Numbered from the stretch's first letter, positions 54,907 through 64,000 are shown. The stretch is 64,000 bases of DNA from Symsagittifera roscoffensis (GCF_963678635.1 NC_087065.1:5853209-5917208); one strand, 5' to 3'. A program made the numbers and translations. Notes: a model not told the origin generated them from the letters alone.

Positions 54907-55931
54907 GGTACAACAGATACGGGGATGACTTCTTGATCGATAAGATACAGCCAGACAAATTGGGCGAGGAACTACTGAGTGCAGGCGAACTGGAAGCCGA
55001 AGAGGAATGGCAGGTCATTGACGATGGTGGACACTATCCGCAGGAAGACTACTCGACACCAGAATTGGAGACGGATCTCGAACAGAGTGAGATAGAGAGG
55101 AGGGAGAACACGAACTTGAGGATACTAGAGTGGATGCGCGATGTCAAAGACGAGAGCCACGAAGGACAAAGCATTCAACAAGTCGACGTGTCATCGGCAA
55201 ATTATAAGAAGACTGAGGACCCTCTTTTCGGATGGACGGCAACAGACAGGCCACTGGACATTCCTCCGGACAATTCAGACCTGACAACATCGACGGGGAA
55301 GTCGATAAATATTTTTGTCCGGGGAGTGGGGGTAGGACTTACCCACACCGAAAATTTGATGATAAAGAAGCTCAAGGAAGTGAGAGAAATAAGCGAATTG
55401 GAACTGGAAGAAGAAGAGCCCGAACCTACCATAGGTCGGAATTTCAAAAGGAAGTTTGAAATACCCAATGAGTACTCGGAAAACATCATGATAACGGATA
55501 GCGACTTCATCCTGTCAAACAGGACTAGCGCGATCTGCGTCACGGCGGACATGAGTTTCAATTCAAGATTGGAAGCTGACTTCAAAAGAGAGTAGCAGAA
55601 TGTGGAGTTTCTGTTCAGACAGAGACCAGGACTGGGAGGGATGGCAGCGCTTCCACCATCAGTAGCACAAGTCCCGGGCAAATATCTGTGCTTCCTAGTG
55701 ACGAGGGTCAATGACAGGAACACAATTGATCCCGAACACGTGATGTTGGCACTAACAAGACTACGAGACTTCCTGATTGAAAGAGGAATAGCGGAGGTCT
55801 CAATGCCGGTGTATGACCCAAACAGGGGCAAACTGAGCTCAAGGGAATTGTACGCTATCCTACACGTAGTCTTCGCGGAAACTGAGATAATGGTGTATCT
55901 GCACAAGAAATACTACTTGAGCATCGCCTGA
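54903..55931 (+). pseudogene. Accessory ORF with macro-like domain, interrupted by TAG
   Basis: ATG 54903 lies in an ATGA overlap with the pol stop. The first 200 residues are acidic and unrecognised. From about 55515 the sequence fits a macro domain of the OARD1/TARG1 type: SAICVTADMSFNSRLEADF, then GKYLCFLVTR, RLRDFLIERGIAEVSMP, and ILHVVFAETEIMVYLH. Macro domains bind ADP-ribose or remove it from proteins. By alignment from memory with OARD1, the nucleophilic Lys is Arg here and the catalytic Asp position is not conserved, so binding without hydrolysis is more likely. An in-frame TAG (55593-55595) splits the domain. It may be a mutation of this copy or a readthrough stop. No macro domain belongs to the usual gypsy set. 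Confidence 0.6.
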
Positions 55932-56198
55932 GTTGGGGACACGGGGGTCTCGAGTTGGGCGTGAGGGAGGAGTCTTGAGTTAGGTACTGGGGTGCGGCAC
56001 AGGTAAAGGGATCTTAAGACGCGATTGGCATGACAATTCATTTTAGAAGGATTAACGGTGCTAAAACATAAAATGAATCTGCATGCTTTTAAGGAAATTC
56101 CAATTGAATTGTTTTAGTGGAATGAAAATGATAAGATTTTAACCATACTGGTAAAAGGGGGGTTTCTAGGTTAGGAACATGACATATTAAGTCTTAAT

Positions 56199-56215
56199 AT
56201 GGTTTCTGTTTTCAG
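56199..56215 (+). promoter_or_regulatory. Candidate splice acceptor before large ORF
   Basis: ATGGTTTCTGTTTTCAG is a good 3' splice site, 229 bp before the ATG at 56444. It would allow the large ORF to be translated from a spliced RNA, as envelope-type ORFs are in retroviruses. Confidence 0.4.
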
Positions 56216-56356
56216 ATCAAGTTTGATAAACAAAGATTGAAAATCCAATTATACTCAAGCGAGAGACAGAAAGGGAAATCTTGATTGAACTAGCGATAAT
56301 CGACACCTGCAGCAAGTATTTGCAAGGAGACATTTCTAGAGAATTCTTAAGTTGGT

Positions 56357-56413
56357 CAATTCTTGAGTCGGTAAGGTAATTCTTGAGTCGGTAAGTAATT
56401 CTTGAGCTGGTTA
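56357..56413 (+). repeat. Short tandem repeat AATTCTTGAGTCGGTAAG
   Basis: Three copies with a period of about 19-20 bp, plus a diverged unit to the left (GAATTCTTAAGTTGG), placed 31 bp before the ATG of the large ORF. Confidence 0.8.
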
Positions 56414-56443
56414 ATACTCGAACACATCCCGAAGTCACAGAAA

Positions 56444-59400
56444 ATGGCAGACAGGTTCTGGAAATCCATGCCCGCGGCCCTGAAGAAGCCCACTCTCGAT
56501 GAGCTGTACAGACGCCTGAGGGACCTAGATTATACCCAGATAGACGAGAGAATGGCGGTAATGCTGAATGCCATCCTCCAGTTGGAAGAACAGGGTGAGT
56601 GCAGGGAGTCTGCGACGGAGGCTGTCTTGATGGTCGGCTACACCACCGAGGGAATATCAAATCAGGAACAGACCAGATGGTTGTCTTGGAATGTGGATGG
56701 AGGAGTAAGGGGCTTTGACTTGGCGAGGAATCCTGGACTGAGTAACAATACCGAATTTGGCGCAGGAGAATTCCCGCTACCCACTAGGCCATCAGCAAGA
56801 TCGACAGGCCAGAGCTCGAGTAAGGTGCCATCGATGACGCGAGCGCAACAGACGACTGAGGCATATCCGGATCTTGGTGTTCTAAAGAAAGAGCTCGAGA
56901 AGACGCAGAGGGAAAGGAACAAGGCGAACCTCGCTCTGGATCAGGCTAAGCTGGATCGGGAAAAGGCTCAGCTGGAAAGGGACCAGGCGGTCAACGAACG
57001 AGATCAGACTCTGAGGTTGCTTGAGATGCTGCAGGCTGAACATCAGCAGGAACTAAGGGTGCGGGAGAATGCCGCGAATTGTGAGCAACTGAAGTCGGAG
57101 ATGGAGAGAATAGAACAACGACAACGTGAACTTGATGCACAGAAGGGAGCCAGGCCAAAGGAGCGAGTGGTTACTAGCTCGAGGCCAGAGTCACGCATGG
57201 AAGTGGATGAAGCCCCCAGGGCAAGAGGACGGTTCAACCTTGACCGCGAGGCTCGAGAACACATGAGTGAAGGGTTGGAAGTCTGGATACCGAATGAAGC
57301 AACGTCCTCCTTGCGTAGCTTGGAAACGCAACCCATACGCCCGCTGATGGATGTGGTACTGCCGGGATATACCCCAACCTCGACCTCGAGCGGCAGTCAG
57401 GTGAGCGGCAGCTCATCGCGTCTGAAGGAGCTGAGCGAGAGATTGCGGCAGAGAAGTCGTGAAAGTTCGGCAAGGGCGGAGCTTCCTCCAACGTGGAGGG
57501 AACAGCCGGTCAGGAGCGTCATGATCTCGAGTTATAAGAAGAACACCGAAAAGAGGTATCACAGGCACAATCGGCTGGATTGGAATGCGGAACAGAAGGC
57601 CAGGAGGGATTGCTTTCATGATGCAGCCTGGGTGGAATATCTTGCGCCACCCCGTGTGCCAGAAGGCGCGGTCCACCTGATTATAGGAGACAGCCTAGTG
57701 CGGGTGTTGACCCGGATCCAATCGCACTGGCAGACAGGAATCTTGAGTTTCGCTGGAGCTGCCACGCCACAGATATTGGCAACGCTTGAGATGCTAGGAA
57801 TGACAAATGTATACACGGTGACCCTGATGATCGGAACGAATGATGTATCAAGGGGAGAAGCGAGGAAAGTAACGAGGCTGCACGACAAGATGAGCTGCCT
57901 TCTTGAGGAACTGAGGATCCAGATGGATCCCATCCTGTTGACAGTATGTACTGTCCCTTATAACATGAAGTTCGATCAGCACGCCTTGGAGATGAACGAG
58001 AAGGTGCGGAACCTAAACGGGGTGATCCGAGAAATCCACCGGAAGAATGTGCTCCCCATCAGATTGTTGGACTTGGCGGAGCGCATGGAGCAAGCGGGAT
58101 TCCCTGAAGACACCTCCTCAGATGGAATCCACTTCGACAGACCGAGGGGAGCAGAGTGGCTGAATGACGTCTTTCAAGGACACATAAATGCGCTAGAGGC
58201 GGATCTGCTAGAAACGGCCCAATTCACATTGGGGCCAACTCCGAACCCACCATTCCTTGCCTCGAGGGCCTTGTCTAGTCGTTTGGGACCGAGGGTCGAC
58301 ACTAGAGACAGCTCAAGGAGCAACCAGGCCAGATTGCCGAGTGCCACGCCAATGGAGTCTGAGGAGGTGACGTCATCAACGCCTCCAGGTTCGGCAATAT
58401 CCTCAGTGGTAGTGGCAGAGAGCAAGCGGGTGGAGAGGCCTATGGAGACCGCTCGCTTGAGATATCTTGAGAAGGTGAAAGGGCTGGACCTAGAAGGTTT
58501 GGAATGCAGACGAGAATTGGCGGAGACTCTGGGTATTGAACGAGTGTCGCACGAAGACTTGAGCAGACACCATTGCGTGGACTGGTTGAAGGCTCATGAG
58601 ACGCACTTCTCGAGAGCAAAACTGATGGAGACCGCGGAACTGACCGGAATTCCCACGAAAGCGATCTTGGGACCCAACAACTATAGACCTCTCAAGCTGC
58701 TGGGGAGTCCTGGACTCATAGCAGAACCCCCCAAACACCGAACGAGCATCGCCAGGATCAGATTGGCGACCCCGGCACAATTGAGGGTGGTGGATAAGCT
58801 GCTGAATCCGGGGGAAATGGAATTGCCAGATGCCGCGTACGAAGGCTCGAAATTGGCGGAAGATCCCAGGTACGGGAAGCCCTGTGGGAGCACCCAGCTG
58901 GCCAAGACTTTGGCAGTTTACGATAGAGCAGATCCAGCTGCTGCAAGGGTAGTCATTGTGGCGGGATCAGACTTCGAAGCAACGTCTCCTAAGCTGTTTT
59001 GGCCGGAGACTCTGATATACTCTTTGCCAGGAGCCGAACTAAACCAGATGTTAACTCTAGTGGTGGCAATAAAGTCGGAGATGCCCTATGAGCCTGAGCT
59101 GCTATTGTTTGCAGGAATGAATGATCATCTGCACGCGGCAGGACTTCTTGAGCAGCTGAAGGGCAATGAACCAACACCGAGGAAGATTTGGGAAGCCATT
59201 CAGACGTTGTTTGCGGCGATGAATGAGGTGCAAGAGAATGTTGTCTCGAGATTCGGCTCCAAGACGAAGGTGGTGTTCACTACATCCCCTGGATACGCGA
59301 ACATGCCACCCGCCCTACAATTCGTGTACGCGGTCTTGATCCTGATAGCAGAGGAAAACGAATGGCGAATTCTAATGGCGGCCCCCAATCGGGAATTGGA

Positions 59401-62400
59401 GCCATCGAACCTGAGGCTCCGCAAGTCAGAGTTGGCAGCGGCATGGGCGGACATATCTCATGCGCTGAGGGGCTTTTATGGATTAGCCGACATCCTGATC
59501 GTATTGGACGAGGTGCTCTTGCTAGAGATATCGAACTTTGCCAGGCAACTCAAGTTCAGCCCAGTCATCGGGGACGATCACCCGGCGATAAACCAATTGA
59601 CGGCCAGCTTGTGGTTTCGGAGCATGGAGGTGACGATCACAGGTTCCACCGGCAAGTCTAGAGGCCCGAGCAACGAGAGAAAAAATGTGGCCGAAACGGA
59701 GAAACAATTAGAGTCGATGGCATATCGTCTGACGCAAGAGAATGGCTGGTGGCCATTTTTGACACCAAGGCTGGAGAACGCCACGAATAAGACGAGGGAG
59801 GAAGCACCACCCCTCGTGAAACAGGTCTGGAGTTTTCTTGAAAAGCAACTGGAGCTGGCCGAAGGAAGAGAGATGACGGTGGCTAGATTTGTCTCGGCAG
59901 CCAATGAAGTGACGATTGGAGGGTTCTGGAGAGAGCACGCAGAGGGTGAGCTGAGGACTAGAAGGGATCATGAGATTCTGAAGTTCTTGAGTCCTTGCTG
60001 GGGGAAAGAATTCATGGCAGAGATGTTCGGCACCAAAGCGACTATCTTTGGAGCCTTCGTGCAAGAGATACTGGGCATGCCCATCAGCCTGCTCTTGGCT
60101 TTATATCTGGTCTACCCCAGATATTTGTTCAACATGGGCCCAGTGTACATGTTTAGTCGAGGAGTGGAGACACTTCGGGTCGATGGGTATCTGGCACTAG
60201 TGCTCTTAACCCATGGGGAACTGGTGTCATTTCACAGATTGATGAAATATGGGGAGCCCCTGTCAATGGGGAAGGTACACTCGAGTATCGACACCTCTTC
60301 CTACAAGTGTGCCGCGGGGTTGAAGACGCTGTTAGTGCAATACCTCATGATGCAGAATCGGCACATGACGGGTGAAGAGAAGAACCCAAAATCGAGAGAA
60401 GAGTGGAAGAAGATGAATGGAGGTATGCCTCTGTTGACGGACCTGTGCCTGGCAATGAGGTCGGACCCGATGGGGATAATCCGGGGTCTAGAGGAGGTGG
60501 TAACCTGCATTTACGGTCCAGCAGTGACGTACGCATTTCCAGATCCCCTGGTGACACCGTATCGTTACTCTGTAACGCACTTGAGTCTTATCAGCGTAAT
60601 GGATGGGACGGTGCTCAACTGGTGTCGGCAGGAGGTGCTCAGGGCACAAATGAGCAATACGGTACTCTTTGGAAAAGTGAAAGATGCCGAGTTGATAGTG
60701 TACAACTTCAGGGGACAGCTGCAATGTAGAATGGGAGGCAAACGCGAGGGCCCCATCGAGACATATCCCAAGTTCTGGAACTTGAACCCATTGGCAGCAG
60801 ACGGACGGGAGATCTTGATGATTCCTGCTTGGAAGGACAGCTTTGCACTGGTTAAGAGGGAGCTGGAGGCCATAATGGAGAAAGAAATCCTGCCAGCCAC
60901 CATGCCTGATTTCCCGATAGTCAGGAGGATGACCTTAGGGATGAACAGTCCCTTAGTAGTTCCATCCATAATTGCGAGGATGACTACGGATGAAATGCAG
61001 AAAGACTTCACTGATGGCTGGGACCCCCTGTTCGTCGGCTATACGGCGGCGGTTTATTTCCACACTAGCGAGGCGAAGATAAATTCGTGGACGACGCAAG
61101 CAAAAAAGAGGAGAGGCTCGCAACCCCCCGGATTTGAGGTGCGAAAGGTCTTGAGAGCTCTTGAAAAGGAGGGACTTGAGAACATGCTACCAATATGGGA
61201 TGATAGCAGGATGCTCATGATGGAGGGGCATGTTGCATTGGTGGACGACATGAAATTCGCGACACGAAAGTATAGGGCACCCTATGGCTTAGAACAGGTG
61301 GAAATGAGACAGGAGGGAAAAGAACTGGATGCAGCAGGTCAACTGTATGTGGCCCTGACGGAGTACAAGAGATTGGACCCGGCGACACCATCACCACTGT
61401 CAGTAGATACACCTGGAGACAAGAGGAGTGGACCCGTGGAAGACCGGTTCAAAAGAATTCTCGAGAGAAGAAGAGCTGAGTCAGAAGAAGAGAGTATGGA
61501 TGAGACTCTCAGCGAAGCCGGCGAGGACATGGAAGTGGGGAATACGCCTGAACAAAGACCATCAGGGGAAGAGCTCACCACTCAAGAGCTGTTGAAAGAC
61601 TTGAGCGAGGAGAATTGGGCAGATACTGCCACTCCACCTCTGACCCCGTCTCCCCGGAAGAATCTGGAATTGCCTTTGGCGAGCGAGACCTCCGATATGG
61701 GGATGATACTCTTGAGCTCGGAGGAAAGGGAAAAGAATACTTTCGAAGGAAATAGGGACATGTTCCTGGGATCTCTGAAGGACGATGCTTGGCAAGAGTT
61801 CTTGAAGGAATTCAATCAAGAAGTGGACAGCGAGACGACGCTGGACAAATTCAAGGAGGAACTGTGGGACACAGTTGTGAAGTTTGGAGAACCGCTTCTG
61901 ATAGGGACGGGCCTGGATGAGAAGGCAAGAAAGGAGCTGCTGAACAAGCTGATAGAGCTGAGGAATTCACGATCAAAGACTAGAGAAGAAAAATGTGAAG
62001 ACAGCTCTACTCTGAAACAAAAAACTGTAGATAAAATAGTTGATGATATAAAAGGGGATAAGGTTGGGACTAGTAATTTGATTAAAAGTACTAATATCCT
62101 TAAGGCTCGAGCAGGGGGGAGGCAAGAGTTGGAAGGGTTGGAAGTAGACAGAGAGGTCGAATCAGTGATGATAACCACAACACCCTCAAGCAGAGATGTG
62201 AAGACTCGCAAGAGGAAGAGAGAAGTAGAGGGATTGAGTAGTCCTTCAGTGGATGCTGTCTCGGTAGGAAACTTGAGAGAGACGGCGCCCATTGTTTTGG
62301 CGCGATGCAAGACAGCGGCATACAAGAGCAACACGGAGCTCAGAAGACCACTCGAAGTAGAGAGGGAAATAGAGGCTTCCATCAGTTCGACATCGGAGGA

Positions 62401-63382
62401 AGACTTCAAGCCCCAGAAGGTGAACGTGAAAAGAGGTTCAACGGACGGACAGACTGGGGAAGTGGATGTCGGCAAGGAATGGGTCTCGAAGGGACACCAG
62501 GCCACGGGGAAGCAAGTGACGAGTGATCCAGTGGAGAGGAGCAAGACGAGGAACACCTCCCGACCATGGTGGGTGGCCCTCGAGACCTTGAAGGAAATGG
62601 AAGACTGCTTGAAGAAGTTGGACAGTGGAGTAGCTCGCAAACGACGCAATTGGGCCACCCAGCAAAAGGCCGAGGTTAACAAGATAGAACTGGCGAACCA
62701 GCTGAAGAGGTCCTGGCAGAACTTATTGAAGGATCATTTTGAAGAGGCAATGAGGACCCCCTCATCAGCACCGCCATTGATGGCGAAACTATTCGTTAGA
62801 ACCGCAGGACAATTGATGTTCACCTGGAGTCTGGTGGGAATAGAGTTGGAGACGCTGACCTCGTATGACAGGGTGAAATTGGGAAGCAAGAAGCTAGAAG
62901 TGTATCAAGCACTGATGCAGCACATGGCCAGGGATAATTCAGGCTTGAGCCTGGCTAGGAGGAAGGATGCCACATGTTTCTTGAGATGGATAATGTCAAT
63001 GATTTCTGATAGCACCATCTTGGCGTGCTACCAAAGAGCAAGCGGAAGTAGAACCGTGGAGAAGAGAGTCTCAACGATCATCTTAAACGTATATCAGAGT
63101 ACTGGAATAGAAAAGGAAGATGGTTCCAGGCTATCCCTAGAGAACCACAGAAAGCTGGACGAGGTACGGAGGTTTTACAATAAGAAGTTCGAAGAAGAAC
63201 ATGATGTTCACCGTAACCTGGCCTCGCCAGAGCAATACTCGAGACTCAGTGAGAAGGGGGAATACCAATACGTGTCGGGAGTGATGGGAATAGCCTACAA
63301 CCCCTTCTTAGACTCAGAGACTGGAGGTGCTCACAGGAACCACGAGGTAGCGGAGCTGCTGAAGTTTTGGACAGAAAAATAG
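56444..63382 (+). CDS. 2312-residue accessory protein with SGNH hydrolase domains
   Basis: The start is ATG 56444 in the favourable context AAAATGG; the open frame runs 42 bp further upstream without an ATG. Residues about 142-235 form a charged coiled coil rich in Glu, Arg and Gln. Residues about 409-595 are an SGNH/GDSL-type hydrolase domain. It has IIGDSLVR (Ser 417), SFAGAATP (Gly 438), MIGTNDVSR (Asn 466) and DGIHFDRP (Asp 560, His 563), so the whole catalytic set is present. Such enzymes cleave ester bonds; the substrate is unknown. Residues about 835-1055 look like a second, divergent copy: VAGSDFEA, FAGMNDHLH and GDDHPAIN. The rest (about 1060-2312) has an acidic Ser/Glu-rich region near 1670-2060 and a helical C-terminus, none recognised. 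The frame is intact over 6.9 kb, unlike the broken pol. No signal peptide is evident. Confidence 0.82.
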   Translation: MADRFWKSMPAALKKPTLDELYRRLRDLDYTQIDERMAVMLNAILQLEEQGECRESATEAVLMVGYTTEGISNQEQTRWLSWNVDGGVRGFDLARNPGLSNNTEFGAGEFPLPTRPSARSTGQSSSKVPSMTRAQQTTEAYPDLGVLKKELEKTQRERNKANLALDQAKLDREKAQLERDQAVNERDQTLRLLEMLQAEHQQELRVRENAANCEQLKSEMERIEQRQRELDAQKGARPKERVVTSSRPESRMEVDEAPRARGRFNLDREAREHMSEGLEVWIPNEATSSLRSLETQPIRPLMDVVLPGYTPTSTSSGSQVSGSSSRLKELSERLRQRSRESSARAELPPTWREQPVRSVMISSYKKNTEKRYHRHNRLDWNAEQKARRDCFHDAAWVEYLAPPRVPEGAVHLIIGDSLVRVLTRIQSHWQTGILSFAGAATPQILATLEMLGMTNVYTVTLMIGTNDVSRGEARKVTRLHDKMSCLLEELRIQMDPILLTVCTVPYNMKFDQHALEMNEKVRNLNGVIREIHRKNVLPIRLLDLAERMEQAGFPEDTSSDGIHFDRPRGAEWLNDVFQGHINALEADLLETAQFTLGPTPNPPFLASRALSSRLGPRVDTRDSSRSNQARLPSATPMESEEVTSSTPPGSAISSVVVAESKRVERPMETARLRYLEKVKGLDLEGLECRRELAETLGIERVSHEDLSRHHCVDWLKAHETHFSRAKLMETAELTGIPTKAILGPNNYRPLKLLGSPGLIAEPPKHRTSIARIRLATPAQLRVVDKLLNPGEMELPDAAYEGSKLAEDPRYGKPCGSTQLAKTLAVYDRADPAAARVVIVAGSDFEATSPKLFWPETLIYSLPGAELNQMLTLVVAIKSEMPYEPELLLFAGMNDHLHAAGLLEQLKGNEPTPRKIWEAIQTLFAAMNEVQENVVSRFGSKTKVVFTTSPGYANMPPALQFVYAVLILIAEENEWRILMAAPNRELEPSNLRLRKSELAAAWADISHALRGFYGLADILIVLDEVLLLEISNFARQLKFSPVIGDDHPAINQLTASLWFRSMEVTITGSTGKSRGPSNERKNVAETEKQLESMAYRLTQENGWWPFLTPRLENATNKTREEAPPLVKQVWSFLEKQLELAEGREMTVARFVSAANEVTIGGFWREHAEGELRTRRDHEILKFLSPCWGKEFMAEMFGTKATIFGAFVQEILGMPISLLLALYLVYPRYLFNMGPVYMFSRGVETLRVDGYLALVLLTHGELVSFHRLMKYGEPLSMGKVHSSIDTSSYKCAAGLKTLLVQYLMMQNRHMTGEEKNPKSREEWKKMNGGMPLLTDLCLAMRSDPMGIIRGLEEVVTCIYGPAVTYAFPDPLVTPYRYSVTHLSLISVMDGTVLNWCRQEVLRAQMSNTVLFGKVKDAELIVYNFRGQLQCRMGGKREGPIETYPKFWNLNPLAADGREILMIPAWKDSFALVKRELEAIMEKEILPATMPDFPIVRRMTLGMNSPLVVPSIIARMTTDEMQKDFTDGWDPLFVGYTAAVYFHTSEAKINSWTTQAKKRRGSQPPGFEVRKVLRALEKEGLENMLPIWDDSRMLMMEGHVALVDDMKFATRKYRAPYGLEQVEMRQEGKELDAAGQLYVALTEYKRLDPATPSPLSVDTPGDKRSGPVEDRFKRILERRRAESEEESMDETLSEAGEDMEVGNTPEQRPSGEELTTQELLKDLSEENWADTATPPLTPSPRKNLELPLASETSDMGMILLSSEEREKNTFEGNRDMFLGSLKDDAWQEFLKEFNQEVDSETTLDKFKEELWDTVVKFGEPLLIGTGLDEKARKELLNKLIELRNSRSKTREEKCEDSSTLKQKTVDKIVDDIKGDKVGTSNLIKSTNILKARAGGRQELEGLEVDREVESVMITTTPSSRDVKTRKRKREVEGLSSPSVDAVSVGNLRETAPIVLARCKTAAYKSNTELRRPLEVEREIEASISSTSEEDFKPQKVNVKRGSTDGQTGEVDVGKEWVSKGHQATGKQVTSDPVERSKTRNTSRPWWVALETLKEMEDCLKKLDSGVARKRRNWATQQKAEVNKIELANQLKRSWQNLLKDHFEEAMRTPSSAPPLMAKLFVRTAGQLMFTWSLVGIELETLTSYDRVKLGSKKLEVYQALMQHMARDNSGLSLARRKDATCFLRWIMSMISDSTILACYQRASGSRTVEKRVSTIILNVYQSTGIEKEDGSRLSLENHRKLDEVRRFYNKKFEEEHDVHRNLASPEQYSRLSEKGEYQYVSGVMGIAYNPFLDSETGGAHRNHEVAELLKFWTEK

Positions 63383-63489
63383 TGGAAATAGACGCGGTGG
63401 AGAAAGAGAGGCCGAGCCTGGGCCTGATTCTTGAGAAAACACCGGAGGTGGTGAGCATACCGCGCTCGAAAAAGAGAGTTGAAGTTAAC

Positions 63490-64000
63490 ATGGGTGATGG
63501 CAATGGCTTGTTGATCACGAACTTGGGAGTGGTATGGAAGTTACTAAGACCCTTCTGGTGTCCACATCCCCACGCAAGTCTGATCGAGGAGACCACCGAA
63601 CGGGTGAGGTTAGCTCCAAAGGAAGATGAAGATTTGGCAAAGTTGAGTGTGGTGCACAAACTGATCTTACCTCAGATGAAGGAGTCAGGCGAAAAGACGA
63701 ACAATCTCGAGTCAGCAAAGAAGATGGAGCCGGGTAGCTGTCTGGATTCTACGTGTGGGAGTGGAGAGCACACCTGCGATGGACGATCATGTGTCAGGAT
63801 ACTGTCCTTTCAAAAAGAAGATCTGGTCACTTGGTTTGAAGACATCACGGAGAGGGAGAAAAGTGAAGTACAAATAGTGGCGGAGTGTTACGCGAGAACT
63901 ACGGTGAACATAGCGACAGCTCTCGGATTCTTCTCGAGAATGTGTAGTCTGCAGTCACTGGAGAGGCTAGAGTCTGAACACCATTTAGTGACTGCGTTGA
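63490..64000 (+). CDS. Unidentified ORF, runs off the window
   Basis: Open from ATG 63490 to the last base (170 codons), in a different frame from the preceding ORF. The frame is also open upstream, overlapping the end of the 2312-codon ORF, but without an ATG. The product begins MGDGNGLLITNLGVVWKLL and later has a cluster of cysteines (CLDSTCGSGEHTCDGRSC). I do not recognise it. Its codon use resembles that of the neighbouring ORF, which supports coding. Confidence 0.5.
   Translation, partial: MGDGNGLLITNLGVVWKLLRPFWCPHPHASLIEETTERVRLAPKEDEDLAKLSVVHKLILPQMKESGEKTNNLESAKKMEPGSCLDSTCGSGEHTCDGRSCVRILSFQKEDLVTWFEDITEREKSEVQIVAECYARTTVNIATALGFFSRMCSLQSLERLESEHHLVTAL

Larger units (their letters stand above)
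55932..56443 (+). other. Spacer between macro ORF and large ORF
   Basis: No coding content. It is GT-rich with CTTGAG/CTCGAG words at the left, then AT-rich, with a G run near 56153. An acceptor-like site and short tandem repeats follow (separate entries). Confidence 0.5.
41170..64000 (+). mobile_element. Giant Ty3/gypsy-type retroelement with accessory ORFs (incomplete at right)
   Basis: From left to right: a leader of about 3.2 kb with tandem repeats, gag, pol with protease, RT, RNase H and integrase, a macro-like ORF, a 2312-codon ORF with SGNH hydrolase domains, and a further ORF running off the window. All lie on the plus strand, packed closely, with a base composition unlike the AT-rich host DNA. 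The domain order and D-D-35-E integrase are those of Ty3/gypsy. LTR borders could not be set because the right LTR is outside the window; the left limit is approximate. At more than 22.8 kb it is several times longer than usual gypsy elements. It is possible, but less likely, that the right part is a separate adjoining element. Confidence 0.75.

Overview
The window is metazoan nuclear DNA. It is AT-rich, its genes have introns with GT-AG borders, and it carries tRNA-derived SINEs, a LINE and two Ty3/gypsy-type LTR elements. The phylum cannot be fixed from this sequence. Two host genes are supported, both on the minus strand: a complete four-exon goosecoid-type homeobox gene (16156-21117, 446 codons) and the 3' part of a polynucleotide kinase 3'-phosphatase gene, PNKP (28995-35180). 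Both end in a nearby AATAAA.

Layout: 1-5160 has no recognisable gene. A decayed 6.3 kb Ty3/gypsy element with two LTRs (5398-11722) sits inside a G-rich GGTTCAGGTGGGG-like minisatellite. From 11.7 to 16 kb there is repeat-derived DNA, including one arm pair of a 402 bp duplication. Goosecoid follows at 16.2-21.1 kb, with SINEs in intron 3. From 21 to 29 kb there are dispersed repeats, foldbacks and a small terminal-inverted-repeat element. PNKP occupies 29-35.2 kb, with a tandem 847 bp duplication and a foldback in its introns. At 36.8-39.2 kb lies a dead APE-type LINE on the minus strand, then three tandem copies of a tRNA-derived SINE (39.8-40.9 kb).

From about 41.2 kb to the right edge (22.8 kb and unfinished) composition changes sharply, and everything looks like one giant Ty3/gypsy retroelement. 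It has a long leader with a 70 bp tandem repeat and a 14 bp minisatellite, then gag (44347) and pol, in which a 2.8 kb gag-to-RNase H segment is tandemly duplicated so that one 1696-codon frame carries two reverse transcriptases. After the integrase comes an ORF with a macro-like domain, entered through an ATGA overlap. A very large ORF of 2312 codons follows, with a coiled coil, an intact SGNH/GDSL hydrolase catalytic set and a second divergent SGNH-like domain. A further Cys-containing ORF runs off the end.

The most unusual content is this giant retroelement with accessory enzyme-like ORFs. The gag-pol of this copy is broken by several lesions, but the 2312-codon ORF is intact. All family calls come from motif reading, without database searches.
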